DNA of 64,000 nt from Marinobacter sp. SS13-12. GTDB taxonomy: Bacteria > Pseudomonadota > Gammaproteobacteria > Pseudomonadales > Oleiphilaceae. The notes beneath the pieces were generated by a model. It had not been told where the DNA came from. It did no database searches and worked only from the letters and a program-made list of their open reading frames with translations. Below, piece after piece: positions 18,425 to 28,139 of the stretch. The stretch covers positions 186,001 through 250,000 of the forward strand of contig NZ_JASSUA010000004.1 of the NCBI RefSeq assembly GCF_030227115.1, read 5' to 3'. Both the position numbers and the translations under genes were made by a program. Numbering within the stretch: the stretch's first letter is position 1; every line of letters begins with the position of its first letter.

Positions 18425-18664
18425 ATGTCGACAACCGAATACCTAACAACAGATGAACTTGCTGCGCGAATTCGCTATGACGCCCGAACCATTCGGGAAC
18501 GTCTAAAGGATTCAGTTCTGATTGAGGGAATTCACTACATCCGCCCCTTTGGTGGACGAAAAATTCTTTACATGTGGGAGCCCATCGAGCGGGACATGGG
18601 GGTGCAGTCAGGCCACCAATCTATCGCAATTCCAATGGCTAATGGAGGACGGATGAATGGGTAG
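18425..18664 (+). CDS. Small excisionase-like DNA-binding protein
   Basis: Protein of 79 residues with an N-terminal pattern of MerR/excisionase winged-helix proteins: YLTTDELAARIRYDARTIRERL (helix-turn-helix), then a strand-rich region HYIRPFGGRKILYMWEPIE like the wing. It precedes and overlaps the integrase by eight bases, the position usual for recombination directionality factors, so I infer an excisionase role. Confidence 0.7.
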   Translation: MSTTEYLTTDELAARIRYDARTIRERLKDSVLIEGIHYIRPFGGRKILYMWEPIERDMGVQSGHQSIAIPMANGGRMNG

Positions 18665-19865
18665 TATCCGAGTGCGTGAGTCCACGCAAAAACTGTTTTT
18701 TGACTTTCACTATCTGGGTAAGCGGTGTCGCGAGCAAACCGCACTGGAAAACACTGCATCGAACCGTAAAAAGCTCGAAAGCATCCTCAAACGAATAGAG
18801 GCAGAAATCACACTGGGTACCTTCGAGTACCACCACTACTTCCCCAACAGCCCGCGAGCAAAGGAGTTCACCAGGCAGGCAGAAGTACAACGAGCCAGGG
18901 AAGCACACGACACGCCGTTGTTCGAAGCCTTCTCGAAAGACTGGCTCGACGAAATGAAGATCCAGTGGCGCCAGTCACACATCTCAACAGTGGAGGGAAC
19001 GTTGAAGAACTACCTCAACCCCTATTTTGGGGAAAAAGAGGTTGGCCGCATCACCAAGAAAGACATTCTCGATTTCCGGGCCTCACTCGCCAAAGTTACA
19101 ACCCGGAGCGAAAAACATCTTTCAGCCAGTCGTATTAACCGAATCATGACGCCATTGCGCATGATCCTCAGCGAAGCAGCCAACCGATTTGAGTTTAGCT
19201 CACCCTATCACGGGATTAAATCACTGAAGGTCCCGCGGACGGATGTCGAGCCATTCAGTATCGATGAGGTCAAACAGATTATCGATACGGTTCGGCCGGA
19301 CTTCAGAAACTACTACATCGTTCGTTTCTTCACAGGGATGCGCACGGGTGAGATCGACGGGCTCCAATGGGACCACGTGGATTTCAAAAGGCGCCAGATT
19401 CTGGTTCGTCAGGCATTGGTTCAGGGACGCCTGGAATACACCAAAAACGATGGTTCCTTCCGCACCATTGAAATGTCCCAACTGGTTGTAGATGCGCTGA
19501 ACGATCAGAAGAAAGCGACGGGCAAAATGAATTTCGTTTTCTGCACCCGGACCGGTAGCCCGCTGAACCATAACAATATCACCAAGCGGGTTTGGTACCC
19601 CCTGCTTCGACACCTGGGCTTACGCAAGCGACGTCCTTATCAAACACGCCACACGGCGGCTACGTTGTGGCTGGCGGCCGGGGAGAACCCGGAGTGGATT
19701 GCTCGTCAGATGGGCCACACAACAACTGAAATGCTGTTTCGGGTGTATTCACGGTACGTGCCGAATCTCACTCGACGGGATGGGTCAGCTTTTGAGCGAT
19801 TGCTTCTTACCGAGTTCGATAGTTCAACCCATGCATCGGCCGAGGAGGTGTTCAATGAGAAGTGA
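18657..19865 (+). CDS. int: Tyrosine-type site-specific integrase
   Basis: Phage-type integrase of 402 residues. The N-terminus (VRESTQKLFFDFHYLGKRCREQT) resembles the arm-binding DUF3596 domain. A core SAM-like domain follows (about 85-190), then the catalytic domain with TGMRTGE (first Arg near 229), TRHTAAT (second Arg-His pair near 331), MGHTTTE (His near 352) and a Tyr in VYSRYV. The set is complete, so the enzyme may be active. GGAGG precedes the ATG. Its stop overlaps the next small gene. It implies that at least part of this region entered by integration; the attachment sites were not identified. Confidence 0.92.
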   Translation: MGSIRVRESTQKLFFDFHYLGKRCREQTALENTASNRKKLESILKRIEAEITLGTFEYHHYFPNSPRAKEFTRQAEVQRAREAHDTPLFEAFSKDWLDEMKIQWRQSHISTVEGTLKNYLNPYFGEKEVGRITKKDILDFRASLAKVTTRSEKHLSASRINRIMTPLRMILSEAANRFEFSSPYHGIKSLKVPRTDVEPFSIDEVKQIIDTVRPDFRNYYIVRFFTGMRTGEIDGLQWDHVDFKRRQILVRQALVQGRLEYTKNDGSFRTIEMSQLVVDALNDQKKATGKMNFVFCTRTGSPLNHNNITKRVWYPLLRHLGLRKRRPYQTRHTAATLWLAAGENPEWIARQMGHTTTEMLFRVYSRYVPNLTRRDGSAFERLLLTEFDSSTHASAEEVFNEK

Positions 19866-20145
19866 GACATACAGCGACGTTCTCGGGGCTCTGGGAGTTA
19901 AGCACTATTTGAACACTGAACTCCAGAGTCTCGCCAGAGCTCTGTGCGTCGATCTGAATCTGGTTCGTGATTCATCCCTGGTGCACGTTCTCGGAGCGGG
20001 TGACGAACCGTCAGTCGAAAGGGCTGTCTGTACATGGATCCGTTGGCAGCTGCCAGAGCTTCAGAGACTTGCCAGACCTCAGTTATTAGACGAGCTGAAA
20101 TTGAGACTGTATCGCCACCTGACCCTTTGGGAGCTAGAACGATGA
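19855..20145 (+). CDS. Hypothetical protein in the integrase operon
   Basis: I do not recognise this 96-residue protein. It starts with ATG 11 bases before the integrase stop, with GAGGAGG upstream, so it is translationally coupled to int. It is helical in appearance, with many Leu and Arg, and ends in TLWELER, whose stop overlaps the next start (ATGA). A role in element maintenance or cargo is possible; nothing more can be said. Confidence 0.65.
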   Translation: MRSETYSDVLGALGVKHYLNTELQSLARALCVDLNLVRDSSLVHVLGAGDEPSVERAVCTWIRWQLPELQRLARPQLLDELKLRLYRHLTLWELER

Positions 20146-20420
20146 ACGATGTATCACCATTGACCACGCGAATTGTTCGGGCCAAAGCCGAGACGACCGA
20201 GTTCATCCATGCCAACGACGGACTGATATGCTGGAAGATAGCCCTCGACCATTATGGGGTGCAGCTTCAAGCATTCTGGTTTCGAGAGCATAGCTCGATG
20301 AACCCGCTGCCAATGGATGGCCAAACCGTTTTGGTCCGGCTATCTGAAATGCCCAATCTCCCCGACCCAGTGCTGATCATCGAAGAGCTCTACCCTCTCG
20401 GACTGCGTCCGTCGATCTAG
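20142..20420 (+). CDS. Hypothetical protein in the integrase operon
   Basis: Unrecognised 92-residue protein overlapping the preceding gene by four bases. Its composition is mixed alpha/beta (ICWKIALDHYGVQLQAFWF in the middle, then TVLVRLSEMPNLPDPVLIIEELYPLGL), without signal peptide or membrane segment. It is followed by a strong inverted repeat. Confidence 0.6.
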   Translation: MNDVSPLTTRIVRAKAETTEFIHANDGLICWKIALDHYGVQLQAFWFREHSSMNPLPMDGQTVLVRLSEMPNLPDPVLIIEELYPLGLRPSI

Positions 20421-20424
20421 GCAA

Positions 20425-20459
20425 CAGACATGGCCGAGACAATGTCCCGGCCATGTCTG
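20425..20459. promoter_or_regulatory. Large perfect inverted repeat between operon genes
   Basis: CAGACATGGCCG (20425-20436) and CGGCCATGTCTG (20448-20459) are perfect 12-base arms around an 11-base centre that itself contains GACA...TGTC. No T-run follows, so this is not an ordinary terminator. It lies 16 bases before the start of the helix-turn-helix gene and could be an operator, an RNA processing hairpin or an attenuator. Confidence 0.6.
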
Positions 20460-20474
20460 AGGACAGGAGAAAAC

Positions 20475-20842
<368 letters not shown>

Positions 20843-20846
<4 letters not shown>

Positions 20847-23800
20847 GAAATTGGGCCCTCCCATTCCAGACCTTTTGGCACATCCCATGGCCCATTAAAG
20901 TGAATCACTGCGACCGACAACAAAGCAAATCGAAATGTCGGCCAGAAAAGATTTTGCTCCCGGTTCAATTCACGCGGGGGCCTCACGGAGACACTCAGGT
21001 CAACGCCCGAGCTCTTTGCTGCCTCACTGACCTCCGACACTACTTTCACCTGCCGCTTCCTAATTCCCAGATTCCGAACCCATGTTCGCATATACTCTTT
21101 TTTTCTCGATTCGGGCACTTTCCTTAGCCTTACATCAATGGAGGATTTCAAGCCCAGAGCTTTAAGACACTCGACGAAACGGACATTCGCCATCTCGCCT
21201 TTCACCCTTATTTCGCCTTCGTTTCGGCGAACGGCCTCCAACAGCATCTTGATTGTTTCCAACGCTGTCACGGGTTCCTGATCCAACCATTTAATAAGCG
21301 CTTCAAACCACACTGCGCCCGCTTGTCTCGTGACCGGAGTGTTTGGGGGTGATATAAAGAACGGCAATTCAGGCGAGCGTTTCTCGAGCATTTTTGCATC
21401 CAGCCCACGACGCACACTCTTATTATCAATCGAAAGCAGTCGCCGCCGGTGCCTGTCGGTTCGCGTTTCATACTTTCCTTTTAGACCCATAAAGAACTGC
21501 GCATTGTAATCCCACCGTTCGGCCTCAGAACGAGGTAGGTCAAGCAACGCAGCCGCCTTATGGATAGCTTCAGCATGCCCTACGGAGTCTCTGATTTTGA
21601 TCTGCTCAGCCAATAATTGGAGTCGATAGGGCAAAAGATAGGACCATGGCGTTGTCGAAGGATCGACATTCACTTTCTGCTTTAGAAGCCTCTCCCGCGG
21701 TAGCCATTCACCCTCGGGTGCCTCTTTTGGGTTAACCGTTGAAAATTGCCTAAGTAGATTCTGAGAACCGTCGTAGAAAGAGTATGTTCGCTGCTCACCA
21801 CTCCGGGTACGAAGCCTTTCAACGGCAACAGGCGTTTTACCAGTCAGTTGGCTTTGCTGAGAAGGACCGAGCCCTTTAACCCGCCATAGCCATGCCAAGC
21901 GATCACCTAACATCCAGTCCATTAGATGGCAGTAAGTAGTCAATGTTTGCTGAGGGGATGCGTGGCCGAGCCACTGCGCGCAAAGAAAGATACCTTGAGC
22001 CGGATCCGCCAGCCCAGCCTCTTCCCAAAAATAAACACTCTCCCCCGGAGTGAGCCTTTCACCTTCCTCTGTCTTCAGCCAACATGATGGCAATTGGCTA
22101 TCCGGAAGCATTTCCGTCAGCCGAACGGCAACCAAAGAGGCGAAAGAGTGACGGAGGTGATGAAACCGAAACCCCCGCTCACCAGTTACCTTCCGTAGAC
22201 AGGCGGTTATTGGATCGAAAATTTTCTTTTGAAGGGCTGGCCAATAGGATATACCCGTCAGCGAAACCAATGGCCGGTTCGTCTTTCCGGGATTCAGTAG
22301 GCGCCACCTCTCAAGCACACGTTCGATTAACCGGCACTCAAGACCTAACAGCAATAATTCAGCCGGTAGTTTTCTGGTCGCGGAGTTACTTTTTCCTCGA
22401 AAAATTCGGTTGTTGGCGACAACCACTTCAACAAGTTGGCCATTGATCAATCGAAAATCGGAAACCAGCCGGCCCAGAACTTCCTGGCGACGCAATCCCA
22501 GCCGATAACCGAGAATTAGCGCCACTTTTCGGAGATCCCTCCAGTCCTGACTGTCGCCAGTTTGATCCACAAGCTCTAACGCTCTTCGGAACTCTATTGG
22601 CGAGAGAAAATTGACATCAACCTTAGTATCGCCGCCCTCGTCCAGAATAGTGGCCGGTGGATAGCCCCGCGACTGCATCAGGAAAACGTGAAAGTCCTTA
22701 AGCCGTGCTCCGAAGTCCGACCGCCCGGAGGCTGAAACCTGACAGGTTTCATAAAACTCCTCCCAATCGTCCTGTTCCATGGCGTCCGGATCCTCCGCAT
22801 CGCCCGAGCGAGAGACCAGGTGTGGTCCAATGAGTGTCAGATATGTAAGGACCGAGGACACTTTAAGTTCGTTACCCCACCGGGAGCCATTCTCCAGTAT
22901 CCAAACGCACCATTCGGTTAAAAGCCGAAGAATCGGAGCCATATCAGACCTTTGAAGAAAAGGATTCAGCCGTTCCACTGCCCTGGTTTTCGAAAACAGT
23001 ACAGCCCTATCCTCTGACCGCAAGGCCGATAGCAACTGTTTGTATAGCGAGATCTGATCTCTCAATTTCGGAGGCTTAACTAACTTCTCCGGAAGGCTAT
23101 CAAGTGGAGCAATTTGTTCTTCTGGCTCGAATTTACCGGTCGATTGCTGGATTCTGTTTGTCACAAGACGATGCCAGATATGCTCGGAACAGGAAGGCGC
23201 AACGCTTCTGGACTCGGCGTAATGACGCAGAAATCCGGGCAATCGGGAGCATGCCCCCGTTCGAGCCGAGCGAAGGACGCCCTGAAACGAGCGGAACTCA
23301 GTCGGCCAGTCACTGGCGGCATAATTTGTGTAGTCTTCTAAAAGCGACGAAGGATGCCTGTCCGGCCACACCCCGCCGAAATTACGACAGAATCGATACA
23401 GTAAAAGTTGTGTCGGCGGTGCAAGGAACAACCGCCTTGTCTCGGAGGGCATCTCGCTTTTTTGCGGCGAACGTGGGGATTTATCAATATCGCACGCCCT
23501 CAAATCTATCCAAGCGAGATGCTCGAAATAGCTGACGCCTCGACGAATAGCCGGGCCAATGCCGGCTACCCAATAGGTGGATAACAAAAAGTTGTGGGCG
23601 ACGAGACTGAGAACCAGCTGACCGGCCATCAATCTTTGCCTCAGATCTTCTTCGGTCTCACTAAAATCGGTGTCATCCAACAACAATGCCAAAAGGCTCT
23701 CGTATTTGCCCCAGTATTTCACCGTATCCGGTGTCAGGGGCGGCACCTCCACTCGCTCTTTCATCAAGGGACTTGGGGGTGCCAAATCCCAGCCAAGCTC

Positions 23801-24151
23801 CTTAACGCCTTTGGTCAACCCTCGCTGCAGTAGACGCTGACGATCAAAAAATTCTTCTCCACTTGCGCCTTCACAGACGGTGTCGACCAGCCGCGTAACC
23901 TCATCGTCTGCCATGCGGATGTTTTCATAACCCTGGTAGAGTTGCGGGTAGTGCTGTTGGAGCACTGACATGATCGCTCCAAACTCCCGCCGTCTCCTTT
24001 TGAAACGAGAAGTCGCACGCTCGAAGGAGCCAAGCTCCTCGCCCGTATTGGAACCAGAACCATTGCGCTTTGGTTTTGGAAGTAAGTCTGTCCATCCCTT
24101 CCAACACTCATTACACACGATTGTCATGAAAGTCCTCCCAAAACTTTCCAT
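20843..24151 (-). CDS. Very large tyrosine-recombinase-family protein (trio member)
   Basis: Protein of 1102 residues, about three times the length of ordinary tyrosine recombinases. The N-terminus carries a CNECWKGW cysteine pair, and about 500 unassigned residues follow. The catalytic domain (about 530-760) shows GYRLGLRRQEV (first Arg near 553), HHLRHSFAS (His-x-x-Arg near 670), WLGHASPQQTLTTYCHL (His, and nucleophile Tyr near 740). A further 350 residues follow, ending in basic segments (RKKEYMRTWVRNLGIRKRQVKV). All catalytic residues are present, so recombinase activity is plausible. The gene overlaps the upstream 785-residue gene by 28 bases and converges on the helix-turn-helix gene. 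With its two partners it resembles the GMT (gamma-mobile-trio) module. That family assignment is from memory of layout and not tested. Confidence 0.75.
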
Positions 24152-26481
24152 CCAGTTTCGCTGAGTAGCTCATTGGCTGCTTCCCGAAGTTTCAGGACAC
24201 CCATGATGGGATCGGCACCGCTGAAACGCCCCATCGGTTCCTGGCCAAGGGTCCAATGACCCATAAACCGGTCAACAGCTGGGCCCGGGATCTGCTTCCG
24301 GCGAAGCCCTGCCCTGAGGTAATGGCGGTTGAGATTCAACGGCAGATTGCGGTATGCCCAGCTAAGCGCTGCAGAAAGAGAAGTCGGCGTTAGTCGCTCA
24401 GGACGACCATCCTCCGTGAGATAAAAGAAAAAGCCGGTGCTTGCCTGCGGTAAACCAAGAGCCAAAGACCGACTTTTTACAATTTCAGTATGTCGTTCGT
24501 ATGCGGTTAGCTGTTCCACCAGAATGTCAGCGAGCGCAACCGTCCTGCCATGGCCGTAACCGTCTGTCGTCTTGTCAACGATCAGAAGGGTTGGCCACGC
24601 TGGGAAGGCTGGGGCAAGCTTCAGAAATCTTCGATCTTCTATCGGGTCCTTGACAGCCCGATATCCGGTTCCAAACAGCGTCATCATGACGCAGTAGCTG
24701 GTAAAGCTGTTATGGAAGCGAATGAAACCTCCTTCACTCTGCATGGCCGCTTCGTCAGCGATAACCCGATTAACGAGGTCGCCAACAAGTGTCTGTAGAG
24801 CGGCGGCCGAGGGCGAAAGCCTTGACCCGACAACTTTATCGTCGTCCAACGTTGATGGCGAGGATAGCCAACCGTTCTCGAAATTACTCAGACAAAACGT
24901 CTGTCCGATAGCCTTTTGATAGAGCTTGGTCAGTTCCGTTATAGAACGACTGTGGTAATAGATTGAGGCAGACTGCCCCCACGGTGGTTGCTTCCCCGTG
25001 ATCAGGAACGCATCGGCCAAGTCACCTGTGACCAATCGCAAAAAGACAAAGAGCGAGTTTTCTACCCGATGAAGGGTGAGGGAGGTTCTTTGTTCTTTGT
25101 TGATATGCCGCAGAAGTTCTTTCAACTCTTTTTCGAGCTCTCCAGGTTTATACCCCTTAAACAAGGCGACAGAGCGTTTTTTTCCATCGACATTTGGCAC
25201 AGGCAGTTTGAAGAGCTCAGTCCAGAAGTATCTCGGAAACGGCAAGATCAGCGCGCTCGCATGTTTCCTGAGAACTGATCGCCAGGACCGCTCCGCCCTT
25301 TTTTGGGATTCCGGACGTGCTACCCCAGTCGCCCACGCCATTTCCTCTTTGATGAGATACAGATCATGACTTTCCACTGTTTCAGGCAACTGGCTTCTGG
25401 TTTGAACCAGCCGAGCATTCAACACGTCCGACAGGGGGCGACCGGTTAGTATGATGAGCGAGATGGCCGACGCGAGAACCGGAGACGCTGAAGACAGAAG
25501 TGCGTCCACAAGGTGAATCAGATCGTACGGGGTGAGTTCGCCCCACCGTCCGGGCAGAAGCTGTAATGATCGTCGACAATGAATCGACTTGGAACGTCCG
25601 CGCATCATCGCTGCGGCGGTCGAGTCTCCTTTATGCAGTTGAAGATGCTTGTCGCTACGCCGAAGTATCGGCCCTGATGTGAGTTCCGAGGGTGCATTGC
25701 CTTCACGAAAATGATCACTTCCCCTAACCTCAACGTCGCTCAATCTTGTTGTTAAAAAATCGACTCCATCTGTATCCACGCACCCGGTGTCCCCTGTCTC
25801 TGTGAAGACAGTTTCAATCGACCTTTCGTCTGAATTTTGTTCGATGGTGACACTGGAACTGCGACTTCTTGGTTTTCTATCCTGGAGAAAAGTAGCCAAG
25901 AAGTTCTTGATTGGAATGAGGCGCTCGTGCCCGAAATTTTCGTCATCGGGGACGCTGGCCAAAGCGTGCTCCAGTGAATCGTGAAGTTCGGCAAGTGAGT
26001 TGGTGCTGGGAGGAAGTTTTCGCTGGCAAGCTTTGGATAGGAGTCGGATAGCACGCCAAACCTCACACAGCCGCGCATGGCACCATGCTTTTTTCTCATC
26101 CTCCGTCATGGACTCTGGCAAACTCGACATGGCGACGATTTCCCAGCGTGCCCTTGTGACGATTATGGCGGCAACCAGACATGTGAGTTGGCCAGACACC
26201 TTTGGGCGCTGCGCCAGCTCTAAAAGGGCTGCGTGCTGAGGATAGGCCCCCATGAATCCCTTCGGGGCTGATATCCGATTAAACCCATCCTCTGACAGCG
26301 AAACCTCCATCGAATTCTTCGCGTCTAGAAAATCTCGCTCAAACGCTTGAAATTTCTGGTCCAGCTGGACCAAAACCGGCCATAGCCGCCAAACGAACGG
26401 ATAAATTCGCTCGCTGCCCAGGTTGTTTGGTGCCAACTGAAGTGTTTCTTTGAGCGGGGCATCTTGCATCATGGATGTCAT
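24124..26481 (-). CDS. Tyrosine-recombinase-like protein lacking the nucleophilic tyrosine (trio member)
   Basis: Protein of 785 residues. Near the C-terminus the recombinase pattern GTGYRAVKDP (Arg near 604), NRHYLRAGLRR (His-x-x-Arg near 722) and DRFMGHWTLGQ (His near 743) can be recognised, but the place where the nucleophile Tyr is expected reads GRFSG, and no Tyr occurs in the rest of the protein. It may therefore be a non-catalytic partner or use a different nucleophile. The N-terminal 500 residues are unassigned and contain a low-complexity Arg/Ser stretch. It is coupled to the 192-residue gene upstream (overlap of four bases) and to the 1102-residue gene downstream. Confidence 0.7.
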   Translation of the reverse strand: MTSMMQDAPLKETLQLAPNNLGSERIYPFVWRLWPVLVQLDQKFQAFERDFLDAKNSMEVSLSEDGFNRISAPKGFMGAYPQHAALLELAQRPKVSGQLTCLVAAIIVTRARWEIVAMSSLPESMTEDEKKAWCHARLCEVWRAIRLLSKACQRKLPPSTNSLAELHDSLEHALASVPDDENFGHERLIPIKNFLATFLQDRKPRSRSSSVTIEQNSDERSIETVFTETGDTGCVDTDGVDFLTTRLSDVEVRGSDHFREGNAPSELTSGPILRRSDKHLQLHKGDSTAAAMMRGRSKSIHCRRSLQLLPGRWGELTPYDLIHLVDALLSSASPVLASAISLIILTGRPLSDVLNARLVQTRSQLPETVESHDLYLIKEEMAWATGVARPESQKRAERSWRSVLRKHASALILPFPRYFWTELFKLPVPNVDGKKRSVALFKGYKPGELEKELKELLRHINKEQRTSLTLHRVENSLFVFLRLVTGDLADAFLITGKQPPWGQSASIYYHSRSITELTKLYQKAIGQTFCLSNFENGWLSSPSTLDDDKVVGSRLSPSAAALQTLVGDLVNRVIADEAAMQSEGGFIRFHNSFTSYCVMMTLFGTGYRAVKDPIEDRRFLKLAPAFPAWPTLLIVDKTTDGYGHGRTVALADILVEQLTAYERHTEIVKSRSLALGLPQASTGFFFYLTEDGRPERLTPTSLSAALSWAYRNLPLNLNRHYLRAGLRRKQIPGPAVDRFMGHWTLGQEPMGRFSGADPIMGVLKLREAANELLSETGWKVLGGLS

Positions 26482-27056
26482 AGGGCTTCACCCTCCTCTT
26501 CTCCCATTAGCGCTCCGAACTGTGATCTCACCATTTGAGGTTCGGCTTCCTTAGCCCGCCGATTGATACCCGTTAAGGCAGCGAACCCTGACTTCGTCAG
26601 TAATTTGGGGGAAATCGATCGTTTATCCTCTTCGTCGACGAGGTTCCAAAACCCCATCAGCGCCGCATGCCCGTGTTTGGATGAGAGGGAGTTCACCAGT
26701 AGACCAAGCAATGTGCCCTGGGAGTATAAGCTTGCATAAAGTGCGGACGCAGGGGCTACATCGACAATCCAGACCGGCACACGTTCGGAGCCATCAAGCG
26801 CGCCTACAAACTCAAAAGTCCGATGATTGGCAATGACAATAAACTCGCCATCACGTTCGGTCACAACCATCGGCTGTAAAAACGTCAGTAATCGAACTGC
26901 ATTCACTGAGAGTGAATCAATACTTGAGGTTGGATAAGGTAAGCCCAGGTGAGACAACGCAAGTTCACAGTTGGGCGCTTCCGCGGACTTCAATTGACGA
27001 ACAAGAATATTTTTCTTTCTGAACGGAGGTGCGCTATGAGATTCGAGAAATGACAT
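26478..27056 (-). CDS. ParB/sulfiredoxin-fold-like protein (trio member)
   Basis: Protein of 192 residues, first gene of the three-gene operon. Residues about 50-100 (AVRLLTFLQPMVVTERDGEF, then IANHRTFEFVGALDGSERVPVWIVD) follow the ParB N-terminal pattern: a segment with Gln-Pro and a valine strand, then a helix with an Arg, then a VPV strand. The canonical GERR box reads ANHRT. The C-terminal half (GLLVNSLSSKHGHAALMGFWN, LLTKSGFAALTGINRRAKE) is helical, with a possible helix-turn-helix. A role in guiding the two recombinases to DNA is an inference. It could also be an unrelated fold. Confidence 0.55.
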   Translation of the reverse strand: MSFLESHSAPPFRKKNILVRQLKSAEAPNCELALSHLGLPYPTSSIDSLSVNAVRLLTFLQPMVVTERDGEFIVIANHRTFEFVGALDGSERVPVWIVDVAPASALYASLYSQGTLLGLLVNSLSSKHGHAALMGFWNLVDEEDKRSISPKLLTKSGFAALTGINRRAKEAEPQMVRSQFGALMGEEEGEAL

Positions 27057-27258
27057 GTTTCTTCCCCTTTAAGAATTCGTTTCTGATCAGGGAAGATTGT
27101 GGACAACTGTCATTTTTTATTGCGTAAAGAGGACGCTGTTTTTATGCCTCTACTTAATTTTTTCCGGTTTACGGATCTTGCAGAGGGGGGGCACGCCTGA
27201 TGGGCATGCAAAATCTTTGAGTTTGCCCGTAACCCGGCAAAAACTCCGCAGGTTATAC

Positions 27259-27354
27259 CTATCTCCTGGACGCAATCCACACCATCAGATTCATAAGCCC
27301 AAATGTTGCAAGTACAACAACGCCTGTTCCGATTAATGCGAATTCGATAGTCAT
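27259..27354 (-). CDS. 31-residue single-span membrane microprotein
   Basis: The short frame starts MTIEF, continues with one hydrophobic span of about 20 residues (GTGVVVLATFGL in the centre) and ends in positively charged SRR. The ribosome binding site is weak. Its twin at 27892-27987 has the same length and a similar start (MTTEF), which is the main support. A GAGTTT/AAACTC hairpin follows at about 27218-27245. Function unknown. Confidence 0.45.
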   Translation of the reverse strand: MTIEFALIGTGVVVLATFGLMNLMVWIASRR

Positions 27355-27382
27355 GCCAAGGCCCTTGCATTTTCGATAATAC

Positions 27383-27429
27383 GGTTACGCTTAGCGTAGC
27401 CGCATTGCTTTGTTGATGTCGATAACATC
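27383..27429. promoter_or_regulatory. Inverted repeats in the divergent region before the HipS-like gene
   Basis: GGTTACGCTTAGCGTAGCC (27383-27401) is a 19-base near-perfect palindrome (one mismatched pair). A second shorter one, GATGT-cgata-ACATC, lies at 27415-27429. Both sit between the divergent 31-residue gene and the HipA-N-terminal gene and are candidate operators. Confidence 0.4.
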
Positions 27430-27494
27430 GAAGAACGATACTCAGAAAAGGCCAATGCGATCAATCTCCCCAAAGAGACACAGAGGTGGAATTC

Positions 27495-27818
27495 ATGAGT
27501 CGTTTTCAAACCAGGGCCAGCGTGAGCATGCATGGAAATTATGTGGGGCGACTGGAACGTATCGGCGGTAGGATTCGATTTCAATACGACAAGGATTACC
27601 TTCGGTTGGGTAGGCCGTTGAGCCTGAACCTTCCTCTGCTACCTGAGCCTTACGAATCGGAAGGCCTGCCTCCCTATTTCAGCGGACTATGTTCGGAGGG
27701 ATGGCTGAGACGAGTACAGGCATTTGAGCAACGCATAGACCCTTTGGACGAGTTCACCTTGCTCGTCAACAACGGCAAAGATCTCGCCGGTGCGGTTACG
27801 ATTGAGTCTGAAGAGTGA
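27495..27818 (+). CDS. Stand-alone HipA N-terminal domain protein (HipS-like)
   Basis: Protein of 107 residues matching only the N-terminal subdomain 1 of HipA kinases: VSMHGNYVGRLERIGGRIRF, then FQYDKDYLRLGRPLSLNLPL, then LPPYFSGLCSEGWLRR, and ending in the NNGKDLAGAVTI strand where HipA would continue into its kinase domain. In hipBST systems this piece is a separate protein, HipS. No HipB-like or HipT-like gene is adjacent. I use the ATG at 27495, with AGAGGTGG upstream. It is either an orphan HipS or a truncated hipA; the clean stop and good ribosome binding site favour a real small gene. Confidence 0.75.
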   Translation: MSRFQTRASVSMHGNYVGRLERIGGRIRFQYDKDYLRLGRPLSLNLPLLPEPYESEGLPPYFSGLCSEGWLRRVQAFEQRIDPLDEFTLLVNNGKDLAGAVTIESEE

Positions 27819-27891
27819 TGCCAGCGATATCGGCAAGGCAAGCTGTCTCGCCGCCGATTGGACCAATCGATAGCCCATTCATTAAGCAAGT

Positions 27892-27987
27892 TTAAGAGCC
27901 TCGACCACGAAAAATATCAATCGCAATCATCACAACGATGGAAGCCATCAAGAGCGCGCCCGTAGTTATCATAAATTCAGTAGTCAT
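27892..27987 (-). CDS. 31-residue single-span membrane microprotein
   Basis: Starts MTTEF, has one hydrophobic span (ALLMASIVVMIAI) and ends in charged FRGRGS. The start is preceded by GAGGAGGTGCG, a near-perfect ribosome binding site, which makes this the better supported of the two 31-residue genes. Both begin M-T-x-E-F and have the same size, suggesting duplication. Function unknown; small membrane toxins or membrane-complex accessory peptides are possible. Confidence 0.6.
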   Translation of the reverse strand: MTTEFMITTGALLMASIVVMIAIDIFRGRGS

Positions 27988-28139
27988 CGCACCTCCTCAA
28001 CATAACCATAACAAAGTTTCCGGATTTTCACTCACCGACCCGACAGAAAGATTTTGTGGAGCTCATTGCGCCTGGCCTTTATGCACACGGGGCATGCGGA
28101 TTCGGGGAAAAGGCCACATTAGGGTGCTCGCAAAGATAT

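Noticed and set aside
26478..27056. ParB-like trio protein as the missing SbnI
   Set aside because: SbnI also has a ParB/Srx fold, but this gene is 9 kb away, coupled to recombinase genes and has lower GC; similarity of fold alone is not enough.
27110..27370. 86-codon minus-strand frame overlapping the 31-residue gene
   Set aside because: Out of frame with the hydrophobic microprotein, rich in Cys and Arg without pattern, and no ribosome binding site.
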